Shown in pieces: positions 24,688 through 32,204 of a DNA stretch of 34,999 nt. Source of the DNA: Bacillota bacterium (GTDB taxonomy: Bacteria; Bacillota; Limnochordia; Darwinibacteriales; DTU012); assembly GCA_012520795.1 (NCBI GenBank), contig JAAYNP010000004.1, positions 1 through 34,999 of the forward strand, read 5' to 3'. The translations under genes were made by a program, and so were the position numbers. The notes under the pieces were generated by a model. It saw nothing but the letters and a program-made list of their open reading frames with translations. It had not been told where the DNA came from and searched no databases. Positions within the stretch are counted from its first letter, which is position 1; the number at the start of each line of letters is the position of its first letter.

Positions 24688-25677
24688 ATGGAACGAGTCA
24701 ACCCTGAGAGTGTACCACAAAAGAGTCTGTATACCGGCGCCAGGATGCCGGTGATCGGATTGGGGACCTTTGGTTCAGATCGGTACCCTGGTGAAGAAAT
24801 AGCTGAAGCAGTGGCGGGAGCTATCGCCGCCGGATACCGGATGATCGACTGTGCGGCAGTATATGGCAATGAGCATTTGATTGGGCCGAAAATTGCCGAA
24901 GCAATGGCAGAACACGGCATCAAACGGGAAGAGCTGTTTATCATTTCCAAGCTTTGGAATGATATGCATGGCGATGGGGATGTTTTGATTGCAGTGGCGC
25001 AAACCTTGAAAGACCTGCGGTTGGACTACCTCGATCTTTACCTGATCCATTGGCCGTTCCCCAACTACCATCCACCCGGGGCGCCGCCGGATTACCGGGA
25101 TCCGCGCTCGGTTCCTTATATCCATGAGAACTACATGCGCACCTGGCGCCAGATGGAGCGGCTGGTGGATATGGGCCTGGTAAGGCATATCGGCACGTCA
25201 AACATGACGATTTCCAAGCTGAAGCTGCTTTTAAGGGATGCCCGCATCAAGCCTGCAGCAAATGAGATGGAACTCCATCCCCATTTTCAGCAGCCGGAGC
25301 TGTTCCGGTTCTGCCACGATCACAATATTGTGCCCATCGGGTACTGCCCGCTGGGATCGCCCAACAGGCCGGAGCGGGATCGGACCCCGGAAGATACATC
25401 AGCGCTGGAGGATCCGGTAATCGTGGAGATTGCTGAACGGCATAATGTGCATCCGGCTCTAATCTGCATCAAGTGGGCCGTGCAGCGTGGGCAGGTGCCG
25501 ATTCCATTCTCAACCAAACCAAAGAACTACATCAGCAACCTGAAAGCTGTGACTGAGGATCCGCTTACAGAAGAGGAAATGGCCGCAATCGAAGGCATTG
25601 ACAAGAACTGCCGCCTGATCAAAGGCCAGGTTTTCCTGTGGGAAGGCGCAGAAAGCTGGGAGGATCTTTGGAAGTAG
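24688..25677 (+). CDS. aldo/keto reductase
   Basis: The ATG at 24688, after AAAGGAGG and one base past the preceding stop, gives 329 residues. The catalytic tetrad is visible as D54, Y59 (AVYGNE), K88 (ISKLW) and H121 (LIHWP). The C-terminal half has the KWAVQRGQVPIPFSTKP segment that binds NADP(H). The layout is that of aldose reductase/alcohol dehydrogenase AKRs, which interconvert aldoses and polyols. As the last gene of the operon with a polyol-phosphate dehydrogenase and kinase, it may make or consume the free polyol. Exact substrate unknown. A likely terminator follows directly. Confidence 0.92.
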   Translation: MERVNPESVPQKSLYTGARMPVIGLGTFGSDRYPGEEIAEAVAGAIAAGYRMIDCAAVYGNEHLIGPKIAEAMAEHGIKREELFIISKLWNDMHGDGDVLIAVAQTLKDLRLDYLDLYLIHWPFPNYHPPGAPPDYRDPRSVPYIHENYMRTWRQMERLVDMGLVRHIGTSNMTISKLKLLLRDARIKPAANEMELHPHFQQPELFRFCHDHNIVPIGYCPLGSPNRPERDRTPEDTSALEDPVIVEIAERHNVHPALICIKWAVQRGQVPIPFSTKPKNYISNLKAVTEDPLTEEEMAAIEGIDKNCRLIKGQVFLWEGAESWEDLWK

Positions 25678-25695
25678 CGGCACCGCTTCTTTTTT
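25671..25695 (+). terminator. probable terminator after the aldo/keto reductase gene
   Basis: AGCG-GCAC-CGCT forms a short stem that can be extended with a bulge to GAA/TTC, followed by six Ts. The stem overlaps the stop codon. Weak but well placed. Confidence 0.5.
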
Positions 25696-25782
25696 ACCCG
25701 GATGCAAAATGACGGCCACGTCCTATGACCATTTGCACTGACAGGCGTATGCTGTAATGAGAACAGGGAAAGGAGATGAAAC

Positions 25783-26400
25783 ATGAACGGTCCACCAGTC
25801 GTTCAGCAGATACCGCCGCCGCCACCGCCGTTTTGTACCGGGTTCTATTATACTGTCGTGCCGGGCGATAGCTTATTTCTAATTGCCAATCGTTTCGGGG
25901 TTCCGCTGCCGGTGTTGATTGCGGCAAACCCCCAGATTATCAACCCCAACCTGATATTCCCGGGGCAGGTGATCTGCATTCCCGGCGCTCAGATTCCCAC
26001 AATCGAATGCTGCATGCTGTTGTTCAGGACTGCCAATGTCCCGGTACTGCCGGAAGCTGAAGCAGCAGGTGTGGCCAGGGTGTTTCAAGCGCCAAACCGG
26101 AACGGCAATGTGATGGTGGCAACCATCGGCCTGCCGCCACCATCTGTGTTGGGTGGGAACATCTATGTGGCTTGGATCCGGCGCCAGGGCGCCCAGCCGA
26201 TTCCATTCCAGCTGCTGCAGACAGGCCCGGTGGTGATTGAGCCCGGTGTCTGGGTGGGGGCGATCACCTTCGGCCCGGGAGAACAGTTTGCGCCATTTCA
26301 AGACATTGTGGTTACAGCAGAGCTCGGATTCCCAGTGACCACTCCGAATTTGAACCGGATTGCATTAATTGGCACTTTTACACAGTGCAGGCCGCAATAA
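25783..26400 (+). CDS. LysM-domain protein
   Basis: The 205-residue protein starts at ATG 25783 after AAAGGAGATG. A proline run (residues 10-16) precedes one LysM domain at about 22-68 (YYTVVPGDSLFLIANRFGVP, ending GQVICIP), which binds peptidoglycan or chitin-like glycans. A CC pair near 77 opens a C-terminal domain of about 125 residues, beta-rich and not recognised. There is no signal peptide. LysM proteins without signal peptides are common on spore coats and cortex in Bacillota, so a spore-envelope role is plausible. It is transcribed alone after the sugar operon and is convergent with the AraC gene. Confidence 0.85.
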   Translation: MNGPPVVQQIPPPPPPFCTGFYYTVVPGDSLFLIANRFGVPLPVLIAANPQIINPNLIFPGQVICIPGAQIPTIECCMLLFRTANVPVLPEAEAAGVARVFQAPNRNGNVMVATIGLPPPSVLGGNIYVAWIRRQGAQPIPFQLLQTGPVVIEPGVWVGAITFGPGEQFAPFQDIVVTAELGFPVTTPNLNRIALIGTFTQCRPQ

Positions 26401-26451
26401 AACAGCGGGAAGTCAAGGGGCCAAGGCTGCGGCAGGCTGATAGGCAGCATG

Positions 26452-27309
26452 TCAAAGCTGGCGTTCCCTTGATCTTTTTTTGTATTTGTTGGGCGATATG
26501 CCCACGATGTTTTTGAATGCCCTAAAAAAGGTGGAGTAATCACTGTAGCCAACCTGAACCGCAGCTTCGGCGGCGGACTGCCCTTCCGCAAGCAGTTCCT
26601 TGGCCCGCAAGATCCTCTTATAACTTATGTACTCCAGAATCGCAAAGCCGGTGTTTTGTTTGAAGATGTGGCAAAGATGGTACTTATTGATGTAAAATGC
26701 CTTTTCCAGATCATCCAGGGTTATTCGCTGATGGAGGCTGCCGTTGATATAGGCGAGGATGGCATTGATCTTGGCATTGGGCACGCCCAGGGATTGCTCC
26801 CCCTGGTATTTGTCCTGAAACACCTGGTTGATCGCCACCAGCATCTGAATCAGTGTCGTTTTTATCATCACATTGTCCACCGAGGTCCCGCCCTGGGCAT
26901 ACTTGTGCAGTGCTTCGATATACCTGTCAATTTTGTAGGCACGGACATCTTCGGCATTGATTTTATTATTGTGGCCTGGTTTGCGGTTTTCAAAAACGGC
27001 AAGGGGGTTAAACCCGTCTACTTGCAGCCCAAGGATGAATTCCGGTTTGAACTGGATGAATTTCCGTTCATAGGGATCATCTGAATGAAAGATGATCTTG
27101 TGCAGTTCCCGGGTATTGGTGAAAATCAGATCACCGGGCTCCATCTGATAGGTCTGGCCCTCGATATGATAGGTGGCATTGCCGGAAACAAAGTAGAGCA
27201 GTTCGTAGGATCTGTGGATATGAATATCAAAGCCTTCAGGGTTTGTGGTGACGGAGTGGTAGAATGAGAACGCCGGACTGATTTCGTAATAAAACCGATC
27301 AGGATTCAT
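26452..27309 (-). CDS. AraC-family transcriptional regulator with cupin sensor
   Basis: The ATG at 27309 is chosen because GGGGGAGG lies six bases upstream; the frame opens 57 bases earlier. The 285-residue protein has an N-terminal cupin fold (HIHRSYELLYFVSGNATYHIEG, then LEPGDLIFTN-like MEPGDLIFTNTRELH) and two C-terminal helix-turn-helix motifs (ITLDDLEKAFYINKYHLCHIFKQNTG and AAEAAVQVGYSDYSTFFRAFKNIVGISP). Such regulators sense sugars or polyols and often activate nearby catabolic genes. The kinase-GatD-GatZ-reductase operon ends 1.6 kb away and is a natural target, though that is inference. The sugar ligand is unknown. Confidence 0.92.
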   Translation of the reverse strand: MNPDRFYYEISPAFSFYHSVTTNPEGFDIHIHRSYELLYFVSGNATYHIEGQTYQMEPGDLIFTNTRELHKIIFHSDDPYERKFIQFKPEFILGLQVDGFNPLAVFENRKPGHNNKINAEDVRAYKIDRYIEALHKYAQGGTSVDNVMIKTTLIQMLVAINQVFQDKYQGEQSLGVPNAKINAILAYINGSLHQRITLDDLEKAFYINKYHLCHIFKQNTGFAILEYISYKRILRAKELLAEGQSAAEAAVQVGYSDYSTFFRAFKNIVGISPNKYKKRSRERQL

Positions 27310-27468
27310 AAACATCCTCCCCCATCTCTTAAGTCCACCATACCACAAGAAAATGCAATGTTTCAAGCGATGGCAGAAGGGAAGGAATTTATGCTTTGAT
27401 GGTGAAAAATGGATATACCTCTGAATCGGCAGTTAAATCCGGCGTGGCGGGGCACTAGGGTTGTGCTA

Positions 27469-27498
27469 TGGACATAGATATAGACTATATGATAGAAT
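27469..27498 (+). promoter_or_regulatory. sigma-A-like promoter for speD-speE
   Basis: TGGACA (27469-27474) and TAGAAT (27493-27498) are separated by 18 bases, each five of six to consensus. The expected transcript starts about 50 bases before the speD start. Confidence 0.5.
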
Positions 27499-27556
27499 TA
27501 AGTAACATTTACATCTTGGACTTATTAAATCTGGCAGGGAAAGGCGGGGATAGGTA

Positions 27557-28369
27557 TTGTCGAAAAAGCTGACCTTGTATGGGTTTAATAATCTCACAAA
27601 ATCTCTCAGCTTCAACATCTATGACGTGTGTTATGCGGAAACGGACCAGGAACAAAGGGAATACATCGAGTACATTGATGAGCAGTACAATGCTCAGCGG
27701 CTGACGGAGATTTTGTGCAGAGTTACAGATATCATTGGGGCGCATGTCTTGAACATTTCCAGGCAAGATTATGAGCCTCAAGGCGCGTCAGTCAATCTCT
27801 TGGTTGCGGAAGAGCCGCTGCTGCCAGGCCAAGTTGATGAAAGCTGCAACCGCGGCGTTCTTGTGGACTCATGCAAGCTAAAGCGTGATACAATTCACGC
27901 CCATCTCGACAAGAGCCACATTACAGTCCATACTTATCCGGAATACCACCCTGAGAACGCCATTTCCACTTTCCGGGTCGATATCGATGTGGCAACCTGC
28001 GGGCGGATTTCGCCCTTAAACGCTTTGAACTTCCTGATCAGTAGTTTTGACTCAGATATTATCACCATAGATTACAAAGTCCGGGGTTTTACCCGCAACA
28101 TGGAAGGCGGAAAGTGCTTCATCGATCAAGAAATCCAGTCGATCCAAAACTTCATTTATCCGGAAATTCTGAAAGAATATGTGGCGGTTGATCTCAACCT
28201 TTACCAGTCCAGTACGTTTCATACCAGGATGATGGTGAAGGAAATTGTGCTCCAGGAATACCTTTTCAATCAGGATGCAGATGAAATCCCTTTGAAGAAA
28301 CGGCGAGAGATTACGGAAAAACTCGAGAAAGAGATGGTTGAGATTTTTCACGGCATGAATATTTACTGA
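27557..28369 (+). CDS. speD: S-adenosylmethionine decarboxylase proenzyme (long, E. coli type)
   Basis: The 270-residue protein makes decarboxylated S-adenosylmethionine, the aminopropyl donor for spermidine. It is a proenzyme that cleaves itself: LDKSHITVHTYPE contains K119-S120, and S120 becomes the pyruvoyl cofactor. Length and N-terminal sequence are those of the long class found in E. coli rather than the roughly 125-residue form common in Bacillus and Thermotoga. The start appears to be TTG at 27557, with a weak AG-rich stretch upstream; no ATG competes. It is followed 35 bases later by speE. Confidence 0.94.
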   Translation: MSKKLTLYGFNNLTKSLSFNIYDVCYAETDQEQREYIEYIDEQYNAQRLTEILCRVTDIIGAHVLNISRQDYEPQGASVNLLVAEEPLLPGQVDESCNRGVLVDSCKLKRDTIHAHLDKSHITVHTYPEYHPENAISTFRVDIDVATCGRISPLNALNFLISSFDSDIITIDYKVRGFTRNMEGGKCFIDQEIQSIQNFIYPEILKEYVAVDLNLYQSSTFHTRMMVKEIVLQEYLFNQDADEIPLKKRREITEKLEKEMVEIFHGMNIY

Positions 28370-28404
28370 CCATGCCACAGCAGCAACCGGAGGAGTAGTA
28401 TTAG

Positions 28405-29250
28405 ATGTGGTTCACTGAGGATTATACGCCAAATGTCAAGTTTTCCATCAAAATTAGGGAAAAACTCGTTGATCTCAAGAGCCAGTATCAAACCATTGCC
28501 GTTTATGATACCCATGACTTCGGCAGGGTTTTGGTCATTGACGGATATTTGATGCTGACTGAGAAAGACGAGTTTATTTATCATGAGATGATTACCCATG
28601 TTTCGATGGCGGTCAATCCCTCAATCAAGGATGTGTTGGTGGTTGGTGCCGGGGATGGCGGGACTGTCCGGGAATTAACGCGGTACCAGACGATTGAGCG
28701 GATTGATATGGTTGAGATCGATCGGCAGGTTGTGGAGGTATGCCGTAAATACCTGCCCCAGACTGCAGGGAAACTGGATGATCCCCGCGTCCGGTTGTTT
28801 TTCATGGATGGTGTGCAGTTTGCAGCGGATAAAGCGGGCGAATATGATCTGATCATTGTTGATTCAACCGATCCGTTGGGCCCGGGGGAAGGGTTGTTCA
28901 CCCGCTCGTTCTATGCGGACTGCCATCGGGCTCTCAAAGATCAGGGGATCTTGGCCAACCAGATTGGCGGGCCTTATTATCCTGATGATATTCAAGCTGT
29001 GCAGAATGCCTACCGCAAGATCAAATCGGTCTTCCCTGTGGCCCGGGTTTACCAGGCCAACATCCCAACCTATGCATCAGGCCACTGGTTGTTTGGTTTT
29101 GCTTCCAAGGGTTTGGATCCCGTTCAGGACCTGAAGGCGGATGTGTGGAACAGCTTAGGGTTACACACACAATACTATAATACAAAACTGCATCTGGGCG
29201 GCTTTGCTTTGCCTAACTATGTGAAACAGCTTTTAGAGGCGGGTGAGTAG
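28405..29250 (+). CDS. speE: spermidine synthase (polyamine aminopropyltransferase)
   Basis: The 281-residue enzyme transfers the aminopropyl group of decarboxylated S-adenosylmethionine to putrescine. VLVVGAGDGGTVREL at about 78-92 is the nucleotide-binding motif and VEIDRQVVEVCRKYLP follows. DSTDPLGPGEGLFT near 155 has the catalytic Asp and YYPDDIQ near 192 the substrate gate. The ATG has GGAGGAG upstream. It forms an operon with speD, giving the last steps of spermidine synthesis; no arginine or ornithine decarboxylase is in the window, so putrescine must come from elsewhere. Confidence 0.96.
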   Translation: MWFTEDYTPNVKFSIKIREKLVDLKSQYQTIAVYDTHDFGRVLVIDGYLMLTEKDEFIYHEMITHVSMAVNPSIKDVLVVGAGDGGTVRELTRYQTIERIDMVEIDRQVVEVCRKYLPQTAGKLDDPRVRLFFMDGVQFAADKAGEYDLIIVDSTDPLGPGEGLFTRSFYADCHRALKDQGILANQIGGPYYPDDIQAVQNAYRKIKSVFPVARVYQANIPTYASGHWLFGFASKGLDPVQDLKADVWNSLGLHTQYYNTKLHLGGFALPNYVKQLLEAGE

Positions 29251-29874
29251 AACAGTGAACAGGTTTCTTCCAAATAGGGCTGAGATATTGAAAAAGCATA
29301 AAGCTTATCTTTGCTCGGTTTTTGTTAGTGTTGTGTTAGTGTCCATCCTGGCCCTGCCACAGCCGGCGGTGGGACAAGCAAGTACAGAGTTTATAGATAC
29401 AGCGTATATTCGTGAGCAAATCAATAAGTACGAATCAGCCAAGAGCTCCATTGATCGATGGGAGATTGATGCAGAAGTTCAAACCCGGGTGAAGTACTTG
29501 TGTGATTTGATGCGCAAGAAGTACCAGGGTATCAGCGCCGGAATCTGGTTTCTGATCAGGTACTTGCTGAATTGGAAAGTGGAATTCCCTCCACCGGTTT
29601 CATACCCCTGACGGAAATGTCACCGCGGTATAACTATGACCCGGCTGTAGGCCCTGTTGTTGCTCCGGTCATGGTGTGGGGGCCCTATTTATGGGCTGAT
29701 GGTGTTAGGCCAAGATTGAGTGACGGCCTGGTTTGGCAGCGTGAAGATTTCAGTCCAGTTCCTGATGGCACTCACCCGTCGGCAAAAGGGGCTAGGAAAG
29801 TGGGGCAGCTTCTCTTGGATTTCTTCAAGACGGATGAGCTTACCAAACAATGGTTTTTGCAGTCAAATAAATAA
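29243..29874 (+). pseudogene. decayed SGNH/GDSL-hydrolase-like secreted protein gene
   Basis: Two frames cover this stretch. The first (29243-29611, GTG start overlapping speE) encodes a signal-peptide-like N-terminus (KKHKAYLCSVFVSVVLVSILALP, then PAVGQA) and a short helical segment. The second, shifted frame (open from about 29506, ending 29874) carries a conserved C-terminus with WGPYLWADGVRPR and DGTHPSAKG. The latter, with its Asp and His, is the block V end of SGNH-type hydrolases. The middle of the enzyme, including the catalytic Ser motif, is missing. The most economical reading is a large internal deletion plus frameshift, so no active enzyme. A sequencing indel alone would not restore the missing middle. 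Confidence 0.7.
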
Positions 29875-29918
29875 GAACTGCACTATGTAAATCAAATAAT
29901 GGATCTGGGAGTGTCGCA

Positions 29919-30389
29919 ATGTCTGTTGAAAGGGTAAGGGAATATTTCAAAGCACTGGGAATTGCCGATCGGATCATGGAGTTTGAGCAGCCTTGTGCAA
30001 CGGTAGACCAGGCAGCACAAGTTTTGAATTGCGAGAAGGGGCGTGTGGCCAAAACGCTGTCATTTCGCCTTGGTAAACAAGTAATCCTGGTGGTTGCAGC
30101 AGGGGACACCAGGGTTGACAATGCCAAGTATAAGGCCCGGTTTGGCAGAAGGCCGAGCATGCTCACAAATGAAGAAGCAATATCGCTGATAGGATATGCT
30201 GTCGGTGGAGTTTGTCCTTTTGCGGTAAATGAACGCGTAGAGGTTTACCTTGATCAAGCCTTGAAACGCTATGACAGTGTCTTTCCGGCCTGCGGCAGTT
30301 CCAATTCCTTAATTGAACTGGCCACTCACGAGTTGGAGTTATATTCCAACAGTAAGGGATGGGTTGATGTTTGTGTGATCGTGGATTGA
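29919..30389 (+). CDS. YbaK/EbsC-type aminoacyl-tRNA editing protein
   Basis: The 156-residue single-domain protein matches the YbaK/ProX/INS family, which hydrolyses mischarged tRNAs such as Cys-tRNA(Pro) or Ala-tRNA(Pro) in trans. Conserved features are CEKGRVAKTLSFR near 40, with the family lysine, the VVAAGDTRVDNAKYKARFG core near 62-80, and GYAVGGVCPFAV near 93-104. ATG start with GGGAGTG upstream. It stands alone after the decayed gene. Which tRNA is edited cannot be told. Confidence 0.93.
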   Translation: MSVERVREYFKALGIADRIMEFEQPCATVDQAAQVLNCEKGRVAKTLSFRLGKQVILVVAAGDTRVDNAKYKARFGRRPSMLTNEEAISLIGYAVGGVCPFAVNERVEVYLDQALKRYDSVFPACGSSNSLIELATHELELYSNSKGWVDVCVIVD

Positions 30390-30419
30390 TCATTGCCCGC
30401 TTGGAGTGGGGCATCTCGT

Positions 30420-31124
30420 TTATCTGGCTAGAAACCTTCTTCTTAGGTTAGAGTCGAATTTCTCAATTGCATAGCGAAGCATTGTTCTGGGCATTCTGAG
30501 GTGGTGTTTCTCCAAAAACACCACCTCTGTTTTTAAGTCGCGGTTTCCGATCTCCCGAAGCATCCAGCCGACAGCTTTGTGGATCAAGTGATGTTCATGA
30601 TCCATAAGCAATTCAGCAAGCCTGAGCGTGTCGCCAAAATCGTTTTGTTTAATAAAGTAAAATGTGGCGATGACCGCGATCCTTTGCCGCCACAGATCGT
30701 TCGAGGCTGCCAGTTCATAAAGGAGGGAACGGTCTTTATCAAACAAATAGGTGCCGAGGATCTTATCTGCTGACGCATCCACCAAGTCCCAATTGTTGAC
30801 ATAGTCAAGGTTGGCCAGGTAATAACTGACGATTTGTTCCCTTTCCGATTCGGACTTGCTTTTTTGAAACTTATTAACCAGGACAAACAGAGCGGTGGAG
30901 CGAAACTCATGCACGGGGCTGTGCATCAAGGAGTAGAGCTCATCCAAGGTTATGGTTTTGTAGTACTTCCTGGCAACCTTGCGCTGGAAAGGAACACGGA
31001 CCCCGATAAACTGATCCCCTTTCCCATATCCACCCTGCTCCGCCTGAAAAAACTTAGGGTAAAACTCGGCCTTTTCAGGTTCCACGTAAGTTAGTAATTC
31101 CTGTGTGATCTGTTCGCTGATCAT
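30420..31124 (-). CDS. AlkD-like DNA glycosylase (DNA alkylation repair)
   Basis: The ATG at 31124, eight bases after GGAG, gives 234 residues; a GTG three codons upstream overlaps the ribosome site. The protein is built of HEAT-like helical repeats, as in AlkD, which removes alkylated bases such as 3-methyladenine and 7-methylguanine. NNWDLVDASADKILG near residue 110 holds the family's WD and catalytic Asp, and IGVRVPFQRKVARKYYK is the N-terminal signature. It converges with the YbaK gene and is apparently monocistronic. Confidence 0.93.
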   Translation of the reverse strand: MISEQITQELLTYVEPEKAEFYPKFFQAEQGGYGKGDQFIGVRVPFQRKVARKYYKTITLDELYSLMHSPVHEFRSTALFVLVNKFQKSKSESEREQIVSYYLANLDYVNNWDLVDASADKILGTYLFDKDRSLLYELAASNDLWRQRIAVIATFYFIKQNDFGDTLRLAELLMDHEHHLIHKAVGWMLREIGNRDLKTEVVFLEKHHLRMPRTMLRYAIEKFDSNLRRRFLAR

Positions 31125-31213
31125 TGATTCCACTCCAATCGATGGTTGGAAGTTTGTTTGCTGCCTGATGTGGATGGTAATAATGTTGATCCCAGTGTTG
31201 GTTTGCCCTCATG

Positions 31214-31891
31214 TTAGTCAGCTTGGTTTAGTTCGCCCAGGTACCGCAGTGTTGCCAGGACCCTGGGCTGGCTTTTATACTCTGATGTATCAATGCCCAG
31301 TTTCTGATAGACTGAGCGAATGATGTTTTCCACTGTTCGTTTTGAGATACAAAGATTTTCTGCGATAGCTGCATTAGAATACCCTTGGGCAATCAGTCTC
31401 AATACACGGTGCTTCTGTGGTGTCAGTTCCTGGACTGGCAGCTTGTATTTTCTGTAAGATTTCGGCAGTGAATGCTTATCCAGCAGAATCAATCCTCTTT
31501 GCTTTGATTTAATAGCCTTGGCAAGGAGGACTGGATCATCGATCAAAGACTTGGTGATAAAAGACCAATAATCTAACGAAGTCATCAACTGGGTGTACAA
31601 GGATCGACTGATGCGGGTTGAAATAAACAACAAGACCACACCTGGCAACCTGTCTCGCACATTTTTTATGATCTCAAATATTTGCTCGTCGTTTTTGTGG
31701 TCCAGATCTAGTACAACCACATCTGGATCCATACTCAAACTGTGGTAGAGTTCCTGGATATCACCAGCGTTGCCTAGAAGTTGAATCGAACCGTTACCAT
31801 GTAGTGCTTTAATCATTCTACGATAGGTCGTAATCTCGGTTACGGCAACAACTTGTTTGGTTAAACTGCCCTGCTGCTTAGCTGTTATCAT
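31214..31891 (-). CDS. LuxR-type regulator with a degenerate receiver-like domain
   Basis: The ATG at 31891 is seven bases after GGGGG and gives 225 residues. Residues about 12-130 resemble a response-regulator receiver: VVVLDLD places D62 at the phosphoacceptor position. The acidic pocket that binds Mg is poor, with VTE instead of a DD/DE pair, so phosphorylation is uncertain. A LuxR helix-turn-helix follows at about 155-205 (LTPQKHRVLRLIAQGYSNAAIAENLCISKRTVENI). No sensor kinase is adjacent. It is divergent from the TPS adhesin gene across 313 bases and may control it. Confidence 0.88.
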   Translation of the reverse strand: MITAKQQGSLTKQVVAVTEITTYRRMIKALHGNGSIQLLGNAGDIQELYHSLSMDPDVVVLDLDHKNDEQIFEIIKNVRDRLPGVVLLFISTRISRSLYTQLMTSLDYWSFITKSLIDDPVLLAKAIKSKQRGLILLDKHSLPKSYRKYKLPVQELTPQKHRVLRLIAQGYSNAAIAENLCISKRTVENIIRSVYQKLGIDTSEYKSQPRVLATLRYLGELNQAD

Positions 31892-32204
31892 CAAGAAGCC
31901 CCCTCTGGATCGTACTGCTGTGTCCACGGTTTTGACTTCTGATTGTTATTTGTCGATTTGGTCCTATAATACGTCATAATTGTTAGTTTTTTCGATATAA
32001 AATTCTGTACCTGGTGATCCGGTTCCTGCCCAAATAGGCAAAAGGTTGCTGTGAGTTACTATTCTTGAGTATCTTTTTGTACCTAAATTAGGTGCTAGCA
32101 CTCTATTCGGAAAAATGGATTTGTAGTAATATTTTCATAGTAAGTTGGCGAATTATGCTCAAATGTTTGTTTGACTCTGCAAATCACGATCAGGAGTGGG
32201 TAAG
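31892..32204. other. 313-bp divergent intergenic region between regulator and adhesin genes
   Basis: AT-rich, with no coding frame that looks real. It holds the plus-strand promoter listed separately, a run of small potential stems (TGCC/GGCA at 32034, TTACT/AGTA at 32056), and the short palindrome ACCTAAATTAGGT around 32081-32093. No known riboswitch signature could be matched. The leader of the adhesin transcript would be about 230 bases, long enough for RNA-level control. Confidence 0.55.
31943..31970 (+). promoter_or_regulatory. sigma-A-like promoter reading into the adhesin gene
   Basis: TTGTTA (31943-31948) and a perfect TATAAT (31965-31970) are 16 bases apart on the plus strand. The start codon of the adhesin lies at 32205, so the leader would be about 228 bases. 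A second, closer promoter cannot be excluded. Confidence 0.5.

Noticed and set aside
32093..32103. TGCTAGCACTC resembling a CIRCE half-site
   Set aside because: No matching inverted GAGTGCTAA arm at the required spacing, and the gene downstream is not a chaperone.
31977..32204. Possible cyclic-di-GMP or other known riboswitch in the adhesin leader
   Set aside because: The conserved core bases and paired helices of the GEMM class and other common classes could not be found by eye; only short stems are present.
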